A DNA stretch of 64,000 bases from Paragonimus westermani. Taxonomy: Eukaryota > Platyhelminthes > Trematoda > Plagiorchiida > Troglotrematidae. The notes under the pieces were generated by a model. That model worked only from the letters and a program-made list of their open reading frames with translations. It searched no databases and had not been told where the DNA came from. How positions within the stretch are numbered: position 1 is the stretch's first letter; every line of letters starts with the position of its first letter. The translations under genes were made by a program, and so were the position numbers. Of the stretch, positions 12,301-24,300 are shown in pieces. The stretch is taken from contig QNGE01000876.1 of assembly GCA_008508345.1 (NCBI GenBank), positions 25,210 through 89,209 on the forward strand, in the 5' to 3' direction.

Positions 12301-15300
12301 GAATGTGCCGTGCAAACATGACCGAGAGCTCTGATGAAGCCTTTGTACCAAAATGGACGTTAGTCCATGCGTCTCGAACTCTATCACGAGGTTAACAATA
12401 TAAATAGATTTGCCACATGCTGACAAACCCTGGGTAGCAAGGGTCGTGCCTTTTTCATGAGATTTGACTGAAGACGTTCTCCTGGTTTCGCGAAGGTTGC
12501 TGGACCACTTAGGGCCCAGGTGTACCCTGGTGTACCATTGGATGAACGCCAAAGGTGCTAGTTCTCTAAAAAGAAAACTGGAATCGCTGACCGGCCTCGT
12601 AATGTTACAATTCGGGGTGTCCCCGAATCTACCGGCGACGACCTGAAACGCGGAAAGAGTCAGTGGCGATTCCTGTCAGTTGCACTTGGACTTACTATCG
12701 TCCCAGTGCCAACTATTACGGTGTTTGGCAACCCAAGCCAGAATCGAACGGACCTCGAACACGACTGTTCAGAATTACTGTCAATTCGGAATGGATAGCA
12801 TCGCACATAGTGGAGCGGTTCCGCAATCGGCGTTACCTCACTCCTGGCGGGACTTCGCTTCATCTCAACTGTTCAAAAGAGAAGCAGGATTTAATAATCG
12901 TCAATCAACTCGAGCGCACAAGTCGCTATGCCGCGTTTACTAAGGATGTAGTAATTTTGAAAACACACTGGAGCCGGCTACCGTGGAATCGGTCACTTTC
13001 ACCAGCACTTAGCTTAGTAAGTAAACTGTCACAGCCTCGCGAACATTGTACGTCCGTGAAACCCCAGGTTGTTACAACGGAGTCGTGGATCAGCACTCCC
13101 TACCTAGATTCTGAGCTCTTATCTAGAGGATGTAATTACTTTCCGTATAGGTAGCACTGAAGGCAGATGAGGGGGATCTGGCCTTTATGTCCACACTTTT
13201 CTACAGGCCTTCGTTGTCAACAACCCAGTATTTGTAGGGAATCAGGAAACCGTTTGGTGCTCGATTCGCTTGAATTGTTCGATTCGTCGGCTTGTGGGGG
13301 TCGTCTGTCGTCCACCACCTTCAGATAATTCAAAAAGCAAACTCATTATGTGAAGTGGAAGTTTCACCTACCCTAGAACTTTCCCTTAGTCCTTTAATGT
13401 GCGATTTCAATTTGCCTGAAATTAATCTTCTGGATTTTTCACACATAGGTGTTGAAGCTTCCATCTGCACGACCTTTCAACACACTCGGAGCACTGGGCT
13501 TAACAGAACACATCTCCGATTTCACTCGGTGGCTTACTGATCATAACCCGTCGCGGATGGATCACGCATTCACCGACGACGATTCAATGGTCAAATGCCC
13601 TACCATCACTGTACCATTCGGACTCAGTGATCACGCGGTCGTTTTATTCGACTTCGTTTGCAGCACGAACCTAGTCAGCTGAACGGTTAACAACCACGGA
13701 GACTTCCGGAAAATAGATGTGGAGAAATTACATGGTTACTTAGAAACGCAGTCCTGGGTGAACTCCACTTCCCTTCACTCTATAGATGATCTCTGTGAAG
13801 AGCTTATCACCATCCTTTCTGCTGTCGTTAGTGAATCTAAACCATTATCATGCACAAAACGGAGCAAAGCTCTTGGTCATCTACGCTCTCGCATACTCAA
13901 GCTTACTCTGGAGAAACGGTATGTTTGGACGTGCTATCAGTTGTCGGGATCTGAAGTTGACCAAAAGATATATTACCTTGAGGAGTCGGTGTACATCGCC
14001 AGTTCGAAGTAACCGACTTGCGGAACGCCTCATAGCTGATCCAAATAGCCCCTTCCGATTTGTAGCATCAAATCGCGAGGCGAAAGCTGCAGTTTCATGA
14101 CTCTCAAGCCCATCAGGCCTTACGAGCTCTGATACCGAGGCCGATGGAGTCCCCGCTGAGGTTAAGAGCAGTGTTTTCGTACAGTTGTCCTCAGTTCCTT
14201 AAATTCGTCTTGACACTAAAATTGATGGCACTTACCCTGTGGATGCTTCCTCTACGGCGATGTTGGCTAAACTCAGGTGCTCCGGAGACATCTTTTCTGG
14301 CTTCGACGGTATACCTCCCAAGGCCTAGCGTGAAGCGGCCGGAGAGCCTGCTGATCCACTTAGCTTATTGTTTACACAATCCGTCTTGCAAAGGACAGTA
14401 CCTAGCTGCTGAAAAATCGAGAACATCACACCTGTTTTCAACGGCGATAGACGTAACTGTCCCAGTGATTGCAGAACACTTGGTTTGTTATCAAGCGTCT
14501 CATAAATTATCGAGGCGCTTGTAAATGACCCACATTATAAGCACCTCACTTCTCGCAAGGTTTTCTCCACAGCATAACACGGATTTCGCAAGGGCCGTTC
14601 GTGCACCACAAATCTACCGGTGGCCACTGATCAGTGGACCAGGGTAGTTGTTCTTGGCAATGAAATAGACACCGTATATCTGGATTTCTCAAAGCATTCG
14701 ACTGCGTGGACCATGCTATTTTGATCGGCAAGCTTTCCTACTATGGGGTACGAGGCATTCTTCTCAAGTGACTTGAGTCGTATCTTGCTAAACGTCTGTA
14801 CACGGTGCACGTTGGTGATGCATCCTCCACCTGCAGACCTAATCTCAGTGGAGTAACCCTGGGTTCAACCACTGGCCCCTACTATTTCTGGCATATATCA
14901 ACGATCTCCCTCCTTAAATCACCTCCCCGTTACTACCGTTTGTTGACGACGTCAAAATTTGACGAGTTGCCAACACTACCCACTGTTCGCTCATCCTACA
15001 GAAGGGTCTGGACATTCTGTTTAGTCAGTCTCGAGTGAACCGTCTTGAGTTAAGTATTACTAAGTGTACATTTGTACACATTCCCAGGTATCTAAACACC
15101 ATGCATACGTGCCATCGTCTAATCAAACTCAAATGCGACGCTGCACTGGTTCAGTTCATCAATAGGACCGTACACACAGCTCGCTCCGACTCATTCACAC
15201 ACAGTTCGGGCAATGATACGCGAACCTAAAATCTCTCACGGTATCCCGGCCCTGGTGCACTTCCCACAGAAATTGATTCGCATCCTGTGCGCCCATTCGC

Positions 15301-18300
15301 GGAAAAACACCCCTGTCCCCGTGCAGGAATTACAGCGCCTGCGGCACCGCTGTTCTCGGTGTGGGCATCTGGGGCACAAGCACGACTTCTGTCTACCCGG
15401 ACACTGCTAAAGAAGCTGTTCGCGTGAGTGCTTGGCGATTTTTGTGTTAATAGAACGTTGGTAGCCACGTTCCCTGCCATATTTACTCCCTTCTCATTGA
15501 TTCGTCGGTTTATGTTGAAATTCTTTCTACCGACTACGAGCCTTTCTTACAATCTGACACTGTCACTCAAGTTACGCGCGTTACAACACATTTCTCCCGT
15601 GAATGTCGATCTTGGTGTATTATTAAATCTTGGTGCCGTTTGCTTGTAAGAACTTGTTCCCGCGTGATTTGTCTTCCTTACTTTCCCCTGCCGGACCTTC
15701 GGTTATATGTACCCTGGTTTCATTTTCGCTTGACCGCTTCGCCAATCAGCGACCGTTGCATTTGATTATATTTACGCGAACCGTTAGTCTCGGAACTTGT
15801 ACACTTAGTGGATTCAATATCGAGGTTTGTTGTTGTCTTCCACTGTTCGGTTTATCATATTGTTTTTGGATATCAACACCTTAATAATAAGAAACTCGCC
15901 AATACGACCGTCTTCATTTATGGTTTCGAATTTATTGACGCTCTTTACTTACAGACGCGACTATCGTGGATCCAGCATATCGATAGGCGNGTGCTTTATT
16001 GGACGCCTTCTCGCTACAATATTGACCACGTTCTGACGATGCTTTTGCTAGATTTTCTGTCACCTCTACGAATCCTGCGTTTGTTGTTTCTACTGACTGA
16101 ACAGTTCATCAAGAAAATGTCAAAAGGTTTTTTTAGGTGTATCCTTATTGATCGTCTATCTGCAAAACAGCTAATGCGAACTAGCAATATTTGGCCGGTC
16201 TACTGTTGTTGTCATCGACCACCTTTTCAATAAACAGAGGTGATTGGATACTCAGAGCATGTTGCCTGTGAAGTTCACTCCGCAACTGTTTCCTTCAGAA
16301 AACTTAACACTGGAAAGTTCCATCCTTCGAGTTGACTGCACATGTAGGCCCCGATGCGGAGGACTACAAATTTACCTGTCCTGCATGATATTAAACCGGC
16401 GGCTTTAGTTCGACGGAATAAAGTTCGGAATAAGCCAGGCCATGCAAAGTTGATGTCTTCTGGTAATCCCTGTCGGTTAGATCGACTCTTACGTACTATC
16501 GCGGAGCGCCATTTACTAATTTCGTCAGTCAGGGAGGGCTGTGTGAGGGAATTAACAGTAGTGGCAAGATACTCGCTCATTATCAATTCGTCTGTTAGTT
16601 TGGTTTCACAAACGAATGTATATATGGTAAAACAGTACTTCCGAACCGTAAACAGAACGGATATGATAAAACATACTGTGCGTTGTATTGGCGCACATTA
16701 TTAAGTTAATCCTTGGTTGAGTCACAACCAGTTAAAACCAAATGAGTTACCGGTTTCACAACGTTTCTGTGCTAAAAAGTGGTTTACATAACCGCAAAGA
16801 ACGTCTGCGGGCAGAAGCGTTGCTGATCGCTAATACGCCACAAGCGGTGAATCGATCCGATGGCCCGGAATTGTCAGCCGTTTGCCAGAATTCACTGAGT
16901 GGACAAGTGACACCGCGTGGAAAATTTTTACGGCACCTCTGTCACGCAATCCATTCCAAACAGTTTGCACGTATGCAGATTAAATGCATATATGCACACA
17001 CGCAAATACAGCACAATAACTATCTATCCTTATTTGCACCTGGGCTCATCACGTGATGACCTCAGTGAACCGTGAACCTATACATCCTACTGGTAGCCTA
17101 TCTACACACCGCGTGCTAAACACACAAACACGTGCCAGCTGATGACCTCATTTGAAACTTGTATAATGTGAATCTTCTGAGTTAAATCGCAAAATAAAGG
17201 CTCTCAGAGAGGATCAAAGCTGATAACCCTTTTGGTTTTAACCCGTTGTGGTCTAACCAAGGATCCACTTACTATTGTGTGGTAAGATGTTTTAAGGAAC
17301 TTTCGTACAGTTGTCCACGATCATACACACTTGTATGGTATGTTTATTCGGTGCTGATTTTTACACGGGTTTCTTATTGGCACTAATGGCTCATCAGTAC
17401 CCAGTGGGATCTTCGGTTCATAAACCAGTTGACAGACAATTGTAAATGCTTGGATAATCTACATCCTACATACAAAAGGACGAGCGATCTGTACTAACGG
17501 TGATTTCTACAATTCCGAGAAACAGGTTGCGTTTGATGATCTACAAGAACAATAACACTCCAAATGACTCACTTTCTACGATACGAACCACAGGTATCAT
17601 GCATGTTTTTAGTTGATTTAGTGGTTAAATCTTGATGTTCATGAACTCCTGGTAGTTCCTCACATTTTTCAATCCTCAGTTATATGCCATTTACAACAAA
17701 CAATTTCTAGTCGTCGTGTCTACATGAAAATGAGGATGTTTAGACCTTTTTCGATCCCACATATACACTACATTTGATGAACCGGAATCCAATATTTCCA
17801 ATGAAACATTTGTGTCAAAGTGTGCCCTGTTTGGAGTCGTGATATAACTGAATCTTCCTGTTTTTTCCAGACATATATTGACTGCATTTGATGGAATTCG
17901 ATCATCAGCAGCACTAAACAACACTAAACAACAATAGTAGGGGACTTAACGCGCATTTTTACCACCAACAGTGAACTATCACCAGATCAATTCACAGAAA
18001 GAGTAGGAGTGACCTTCGCCTGTTCGTTCCGCTCGGTATTTGTATTCTACCTAACCTCGAGCATAGTCGAAGGACCGTAATTCCCAGAGTGCAAGATGGA
18101 GCACACCCGAACTCGCAGATTCATAAAAGAACGTAATAGTGGAAGATTTTTACTGAAAATGAGAATAACGTAAGTCGTTTACGGGTGAAGAAGTTTAAAC
18201 TGGCCAACCGGCGTTCTGTCAGACTCGGGCCTCTAACACTGGGTGTTTGGTTTTGGAGTCAAAGATAGCGTCCGTTCACACATTCAAACCACGTTTGTTG

Positions 18301-21300
18301 CTCAGAGTAAAACACGGATTTCAAACAGACACGACTGACGATTTCTCTACCAACGCGCAGGTTTGGGATCTACAAACGTTCGTTCACGTTACCTCTTGAG
18401 TGCATACATTTTAAAGGAGAACAGGCGACTAGCTAAACACAGAGTATCGAATAAGCATCGACGGATACTCGGTTGGTAAGCGAACGCTGGTGATGAACGA
18501 ATGGGTACGGACTATGTAGTCCAGCTTGAGGCATCGATTAATACCTTCTTTTCTTCGCTTTTATCGAAGTTACAGGGCACGAACTGAAATGGTGTAATCC
18601 CAAGACGAATAATAGACGTTGATAAAAAATGTGTGAAAGCGTATGGAATCAATTGGGATACAGCTCACCTAAGTGACCATTGGGTAAACGTTTCAGCGTA
18701 GATGGTTGTTCTTGTCCTGATGGACTTCGGACCGTAGCGACCAGGTTGTAAATGTCAGTTTCTGTGATACGCAAGGGCATTTCACTAGTCGTGCCGACGC
18801 ACACTTGGTTGAGCCTCCTTGTTTCACCTGGACAGGATGTGGGCAAAAATGAGCAAGTTGGGGTTTAGTGTGCAGCTCTGACTAATGCTACTACTGATAT
18901 TCCTGACAAGTAGTCTGAGATGCAGAATATCACAAGTACAGCATCACTTATAGTTTGATATATCTTTCGGAAGGATCAGTCAGAAAGACAGTACAATAGT
19001 TCGCTCTATTAACCTCGAAAAAGCTAATTACTTTAGCATGTTTGAGAAGTGCGACCACAAGAGTGTCCTGTATAACCCACCTACCAGTCTGAGCGCCACC
19101 GTGTCCACACGGTACGGATGGGATTAACCAGTAGGTTTTGTTCAGGTCAATGTTGAATCAATTGAGTGGAAGTTAAAATATTCTTCTGACAACTGTGAAG
19201 ATGAAAGTTTAAATCTCAGTCTTTGCATAAAACTAAACAACCGGAGAGTTCTGGTCTCGGAAAAATTCTTCTTGAAACGAACTAGCCAAGAACTTAAACG
19301 AAGTGAGAAAAGTGCAAAAAATGCATATAATTTAAAACCTGACTAAATATCATTGCCGGATTACCATTACCACTAATGCATATCACACAGGACGGAATCA
19401 TATTGACAGTAGATTGAGCTAAGAATAGTCGCTACAGACATCATTCACCTTTAGCTAAAGCAATGTTTTTCGTCGTATGTTACCCCAGTCCATGCATGTG
19501 AAGCACAAAATCATATAGGTGTTTTATTGGTCAGTGGTTAGAGGATAGTCACGTATCAGACACATTCTGGTTGAGCAAGTTATTTGCGTCACCAGGTAAT
19601 GCAACGGATTCGTGGATATGAACTCATACGTTACATTTGGCAACTCTCAGTGATGCGAATACACTTCGATGATACAGGAGGTCTGATCAACGTAATTTAT
19701 TGGTTATCTTCGTATCACTAGACTATGCTTGTATGAAAGATCACTTACGATGAGATGATCACCACAATTGACACGTTGCTTACTAACGGTGAAGCCGGTC
19801 ATGGAGTGCGTCACATTGAAGGTGAATGTCATTTCTGTTTGAGTGCGCCTATTGATACCACGTTTTGTGTTCAAGCAATCACTGTGTATCAGGTGAACAG
19901 TGTCCGAAATTTTTGCGTTGACCGCTGACCGTTTCGTTAAAAGGAATGACAGATTGCTTCGTGAATTTTCAAGATCAGTTTTTGTGTTCTAAATTCACGA
20001 ATAATGCCAAGTTCCTCAACTTTTTTGATTGTGTTGAGTTGGAATTCGATACTGTCCGCCTTCCCAGAAAAGTTGCAATCTCTGATGAGAACGTTTAAAT
20101 ATGTTATAACGAGAAGACCGTAACAAGTCACCATCGGATTCGTCGAATTATTCAATATCTGAGAATACTCACATTAACAAGGCGGAATAGACTGGACCGC
20201 CATATTGGCCCTAATGTTATCAGACGTTATCCTACTTATGTAACGGGTGGACCTAAAGTAGCTGCGATAACCACATCCTCAAGATATATCTGGTGTTAAC
20301 ACTTTGTGTATTCACCCACAGGTTTGTATAGACAGGGAGGAGGCTCATTGCATATGTCTTCCTGTCCACGTGTTGGTCAGGAAAAAATGAGGTTAGCTGG
20401 TTTACAAAAACAAACAAAGGTGAGCAGAGATTATATTTCTTAGAGGTTTTCTGTTTTGGGGCGTGAGCAAGATACCTTTAACGTCTCTGTTGGCAATAAC
20501 TGAAGCCGATAAGTCACCTGCACAGGCAAATGGAGTGGATATCGTACGTGTAGACCGTTACCCAAAGACATTCACGCACTTGGCGCGGTAATTATGTACG
20601 TACGTGCGTATGACTCCTATCACACAACAACGAAGCAACGCTACGCGGCAAAGTGATCAACAGCGATGTTGTGAAACATCACCTGTTCACAATGTCGCCA
20701 GTAAAGTTCGTTCATTTCTCTCATCATTCTTATCAGCGTAATGCTTATCATAAATGCTCTACTTTCTAGCTGTCAGTGAGTCACACACAGTTTATTGCTT
20801 TTTACAGTCATAACTATATACTGCCCATAACACAGTCATTTCCTCTGAGGGTGGTGGGCGGTATATCAATTCCCCAAAATACCCACATTCCAACACTGGT
20901 TAGACACAAGGAGATACGTGAACACTATGAACATCAGAAGCTGATTCGTATACTTCAAAGCAACCCGCATATTCTTTGTTTGTACTGGCCATCGTTAGAC
21001 AGAGACGATGGCCGAAATGAAGTTATAGCCTTTGTTCTGAGGGTCAAAACTTCATCGTCCACCAGACTACCAACAGGTAAAAGCTTCAGTTGGAGTAGAT
21101 AGATAAAACTCATTGGTCTAAATTGCTCATGAAATAGAATGTCCGGTTTAGTATGACCAGTAGATTGAAATGAGAGGATCGACCACGTACTGGAACAAAA
21201 TGAAAACACTTCACACTGATTGGCGGTTATGGTAGTTAGTTAAGCGTTCCGCAACGAGATTCCGTCCGCGAGTTTCACCTGTCGATTAAAGCACTTCAAC

Positions 21301-24300
21301 AATACGTATCTATGCCTGTACTAAGAACTGAATTCCACAGTTCACGCTTTGCAGGTGTGTAGTTTAATGTCACTCATGTCAGATATTGGTGAACTGTTGC
21401 ATTACATGGTTAAAGCACAGTCACTGAGGTCTGTTCAGCTTGCTGGAACTTGTCAATAGGAGTATTCGTTTTGCGGACTCGATTTAACAACCCAATCACC
21501 CGGAATGTTCAGTCGGGTTAACTATGTTACAGCAAAAGCAACTAGTGTGTCGTTATTCAGTCGGCCGATAGCATGCTTTACAAATTTTCAGCATACTTAG
21601 CGCTAAAACATTTGACAGATTGTCGGTTTACAATATTTTTCGGGGGAAAAGCGAAGACCAAGATTATGGGCATGGTGACCATGGGAGTCTAATGCTTGCA
21701 CATTTAATTTTCCTGCATACATAGTACTGACTTGAGACGGCCACTCACAATCACTTCAGACGAATGCATGAAATGTGAACTAGTGGGACGTACTATAATG
21801 CTGAATATCGAATCAGGTTAATTCTGATGCCTTGTGGTCAATGTGTGTCTGGCAGCTGACGAATTCGGTAGTTTGCGTGAGCCCGGGACGAACGAATTAG
21901 TCTACGCGGTCACAATGCAAACTTGTTTGAGTTGAGCCAACTTCTATGGGTGCAGTCGTTTTATAAGTTTGTTCAATCGATTTGAAAAGGTTTTTCGTAG
22001 GTCGGAATGAAAACCTGTCAATTTTGAATGTTAGTTTTTTTGTAGACTTTTCAACTTTATATCATATTCACTTTTTCTACTACGGTTCATTGCTGTTTTT
22101 GTCTAACAGGAGGAAGGTTGTGGTTAACTTTTGACAAACCGTTTTATTTATATCTCTAATCTTATGGCGCTTGTTACAAAAGTATCGTACAAGAGTCAGC
22201 AGAGTCGAAGCATCATGTGCAGAAACAGATTTGAAAGAGTGGTTGTAACTTTTACGAGCACATATTCGGTTAAAAACCTTCCGAAGTTTATAGATTAGAT
22301 AGGAAAGGTAAACCTGTTAACAAATTACGTAACAGTGTTGAAGAGAGACTAGCAATACTGCCGACTAGTTGGATGAGTCCAATTGGCCGTGTGTCACAAG
22401 ATGATATCACTTCTTGCTAAGAGTTCCGGGAATATAACCGTGAAGCAGCATGCCCGATACAGTCGACTGTTTAAGTGAATGATAGCATGGGTAACGTCTA
22501 AATTTAACGAGATGTCATTCTGAGACTGGGGAAAAATATTACCAAGTAAGTTGGAAGCTGTTTGACTGGTTTGGAAATCGGCATGGATATTGATACAATG
22601 GAACTAACTGAATTAACAAAAATATCCACCAGGCTACCAATCTAAGTCAGTCAATCTCACATCTAGACATTTGCTGAATTCAGATTCAGACGACGGTATT
22701 CAGACCATTCTACCTCTTTCGGTAGTTCATCTTACAAAGTTGACCCTTGATCGTTGCCAAGACAGGTTGCATTGTACATAGAAATACCACCCGGAATCCT
22801 CATACTGGAATATTTCACAGCTTACTGGAGGAATTTCCGTTTTGGAGGTAACAAGAAGAGTAGAAGTATTTGCACCTGCATGAGCTCCGTGGCTGTTTGG
22901 TGTGGCAGATGATTAATGACAAATTGGTTTGGTATATCATGGGCGTTGTGAGAAATAACCGTCGATTAATTTAACTTACAGCGGATCGAACTGTTTTTCA
23001 TTCAGAAGCTCGAGTAACATACGACGATCCAGTGTCATAAGAGAGTTACCATGATAGAGACAACAGTCACACCATCCTCTCATAGTTACTTGATATGAGT
23101 GATTTTCTCCTTTAGTCAGGACGGAAAATAATCACAATTTTCAATCAGTTGCAGTCAATCCAGTGCAAGTCCACTGGTCAAAGCCAATGTGACAATAATC
23201 ACTCACTGTTCGGAACATTGTACAAATTTATGGGCCTTGTCCGAGGTGAACCGTGTGTGTGTGTGTGTGAATTATACGGACTGCTCGAGTATGGGAAGAT
23301 CTAAATGGTGCGCAGACTGATTCTTTTCCCACAAACACTATATTGGATTACATCGTCTGATGTGGGTTGCATTGGTCGTTACCAAAATCCCCCACTCAAC
23401 AGGCTTTGACTAGCTAACAGAAGCTAACCGAAATACTATGTACATACCTACTGACGAGAGACCCCAACGACATGTGATTTTATTACACAGTATTGATTGA
23501 CTTCAATCGACTCAAATTGAAAATAAACCGAATCTCCGACTATTCATCAGTAATCTAAACTATCGCCTTGCAGGTTTAATGAGTTCTGTGATCTCGACCT
23601 GTCTCGGAAGTCCTAATCGCGGGGTTATCGATTGGAGTTAACAGGCAGTAACTGTGTCTCCTCTCGAGACGATCGGGCAACCTGATCATTGCTCACAAGC
23701 GAGAGTGGTTGAGCGTTCAGATTTGATGATTCGGTCGTGCCTAATGTGAGGTCAATGGCGCAGTGGTTAACACGGTTGCCTCATGATTGGAATGTGCGGA
23801 GTTCAAATCCCGGCCGTGGCAAGGATATGCACTACTGACGAGCTCTAATGAGAGCGAAACTCGAGTCTAGTGCTTCTTTTCGAAAGAGGCTGGCTGGAAA
23901 GTCTATCTGAATGCGAACGCTGCGATCACCCATACGGCTAATTACGAATACCAGTTATGCATCAGTTACTCATCAGCTCGCATTTTCTCCTACACGTAAT
24001 CTCATCCGTATACTGTACTGCTCACCAAATGTGGACCAGCTCGATACTGGCATACGCAAAGAAGAAAGGAAGCAAATTCATACTGACTAGGTTGTCCATC
24101 TCTTTTGTCAAGTCAAGGTTGTACTAGCCAGGCAATCTGTCTCAGCTGTTTCTGATCGGATGTTTGGTGAACGAATCGATTAGTTGATGGTGGAAAAATG
24201 TATCCTAATAACTGACATTTTCCAATACTTTGAGAATAACACAAGAACAGTCTATTTGTTACGACGTTAACGGGTTTCAATCAGGTCGGATCGATTTCGT

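Larger units (their letters stand above)
11854..15160 (+). mobile_element. CR1/Jockey-type LINE with ORF1, endonuclease and RT remnants
   Basis: A degenerate non-LTR retrotransposon in the plus direction. The order is: a 155-codon open frame of unknown family (11854-12321), an ORF1-like RNA-binding segment (about 12596-12900), an apurinic-type endonuclease (12998-13680), a connector (13690-14100) and reverse transcriptase (about 14560-15160). Each part is broken by frameshifts and stop codons, and no frame spans more than about 160 codons. The order ORF1, endonuclease, RT and the FVDD box suggest the CR1/Jockey group; clade assignment needs a phylogeny. The block is clearly more GC-rich than the surrounding intron. 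The 5' boundary is uncertain and could lie near 10.95 kb. It is antisense to filamin. Confidence 0.75.
8689..18668 (-). other. Filamin intron, 10 kb, transposon-rich
   Basis: The longest intron of the window. It holds a LINE 3' fragment, a longer degenerate LINE, a zinc-knuckle ORF, a T-rich block with one ambiguous base and a MITE-like element, listed separately. Nothing recognisable was seen in 9861-10950 or 17265-18668. The segment 10950-11850 is more GC-rich than its surroundings and may be the 5' end of the LINE. Confidence 0.85.
23511..23928 (+). mobile_element. tRNA-headed hammerhead SINE-like element (copy B, best preserved)
   Basis: A nearly complete 418-base unit, almost base-for-base the same as 935-1357. 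It has a 5' body of about 240 bases, then a tRNA-like segment with A box (23756-23767) and B box (23800-23810), then a hammerhead ribozyme (23829-23873) and a 3' tail ending TGCGATCA. The order Pol III promoter then hammerhead in a repeat of a few hundred bases recalls the schistosome Sm-alpha family and animal retrozymes (family knowledge). There is no ORF, so it would need enzymes from another element. The right end stops at the point where copy A continues into its next unit. No target-site duplication was found. Confidence 0.8.

Noticed and set aside
16354..16704. 116-codon plus-strand ORF just before the MITE-like element
   Set aside because: No recognisable family; may be part of a decayed element but cannot be supported.
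17138..17160. CTGATGA followed by TTGAAAC, hammerhead-like
   Set aside because: The intervening bases cannot form helix II and no cleavage triplet with pairing helix I strands is present.
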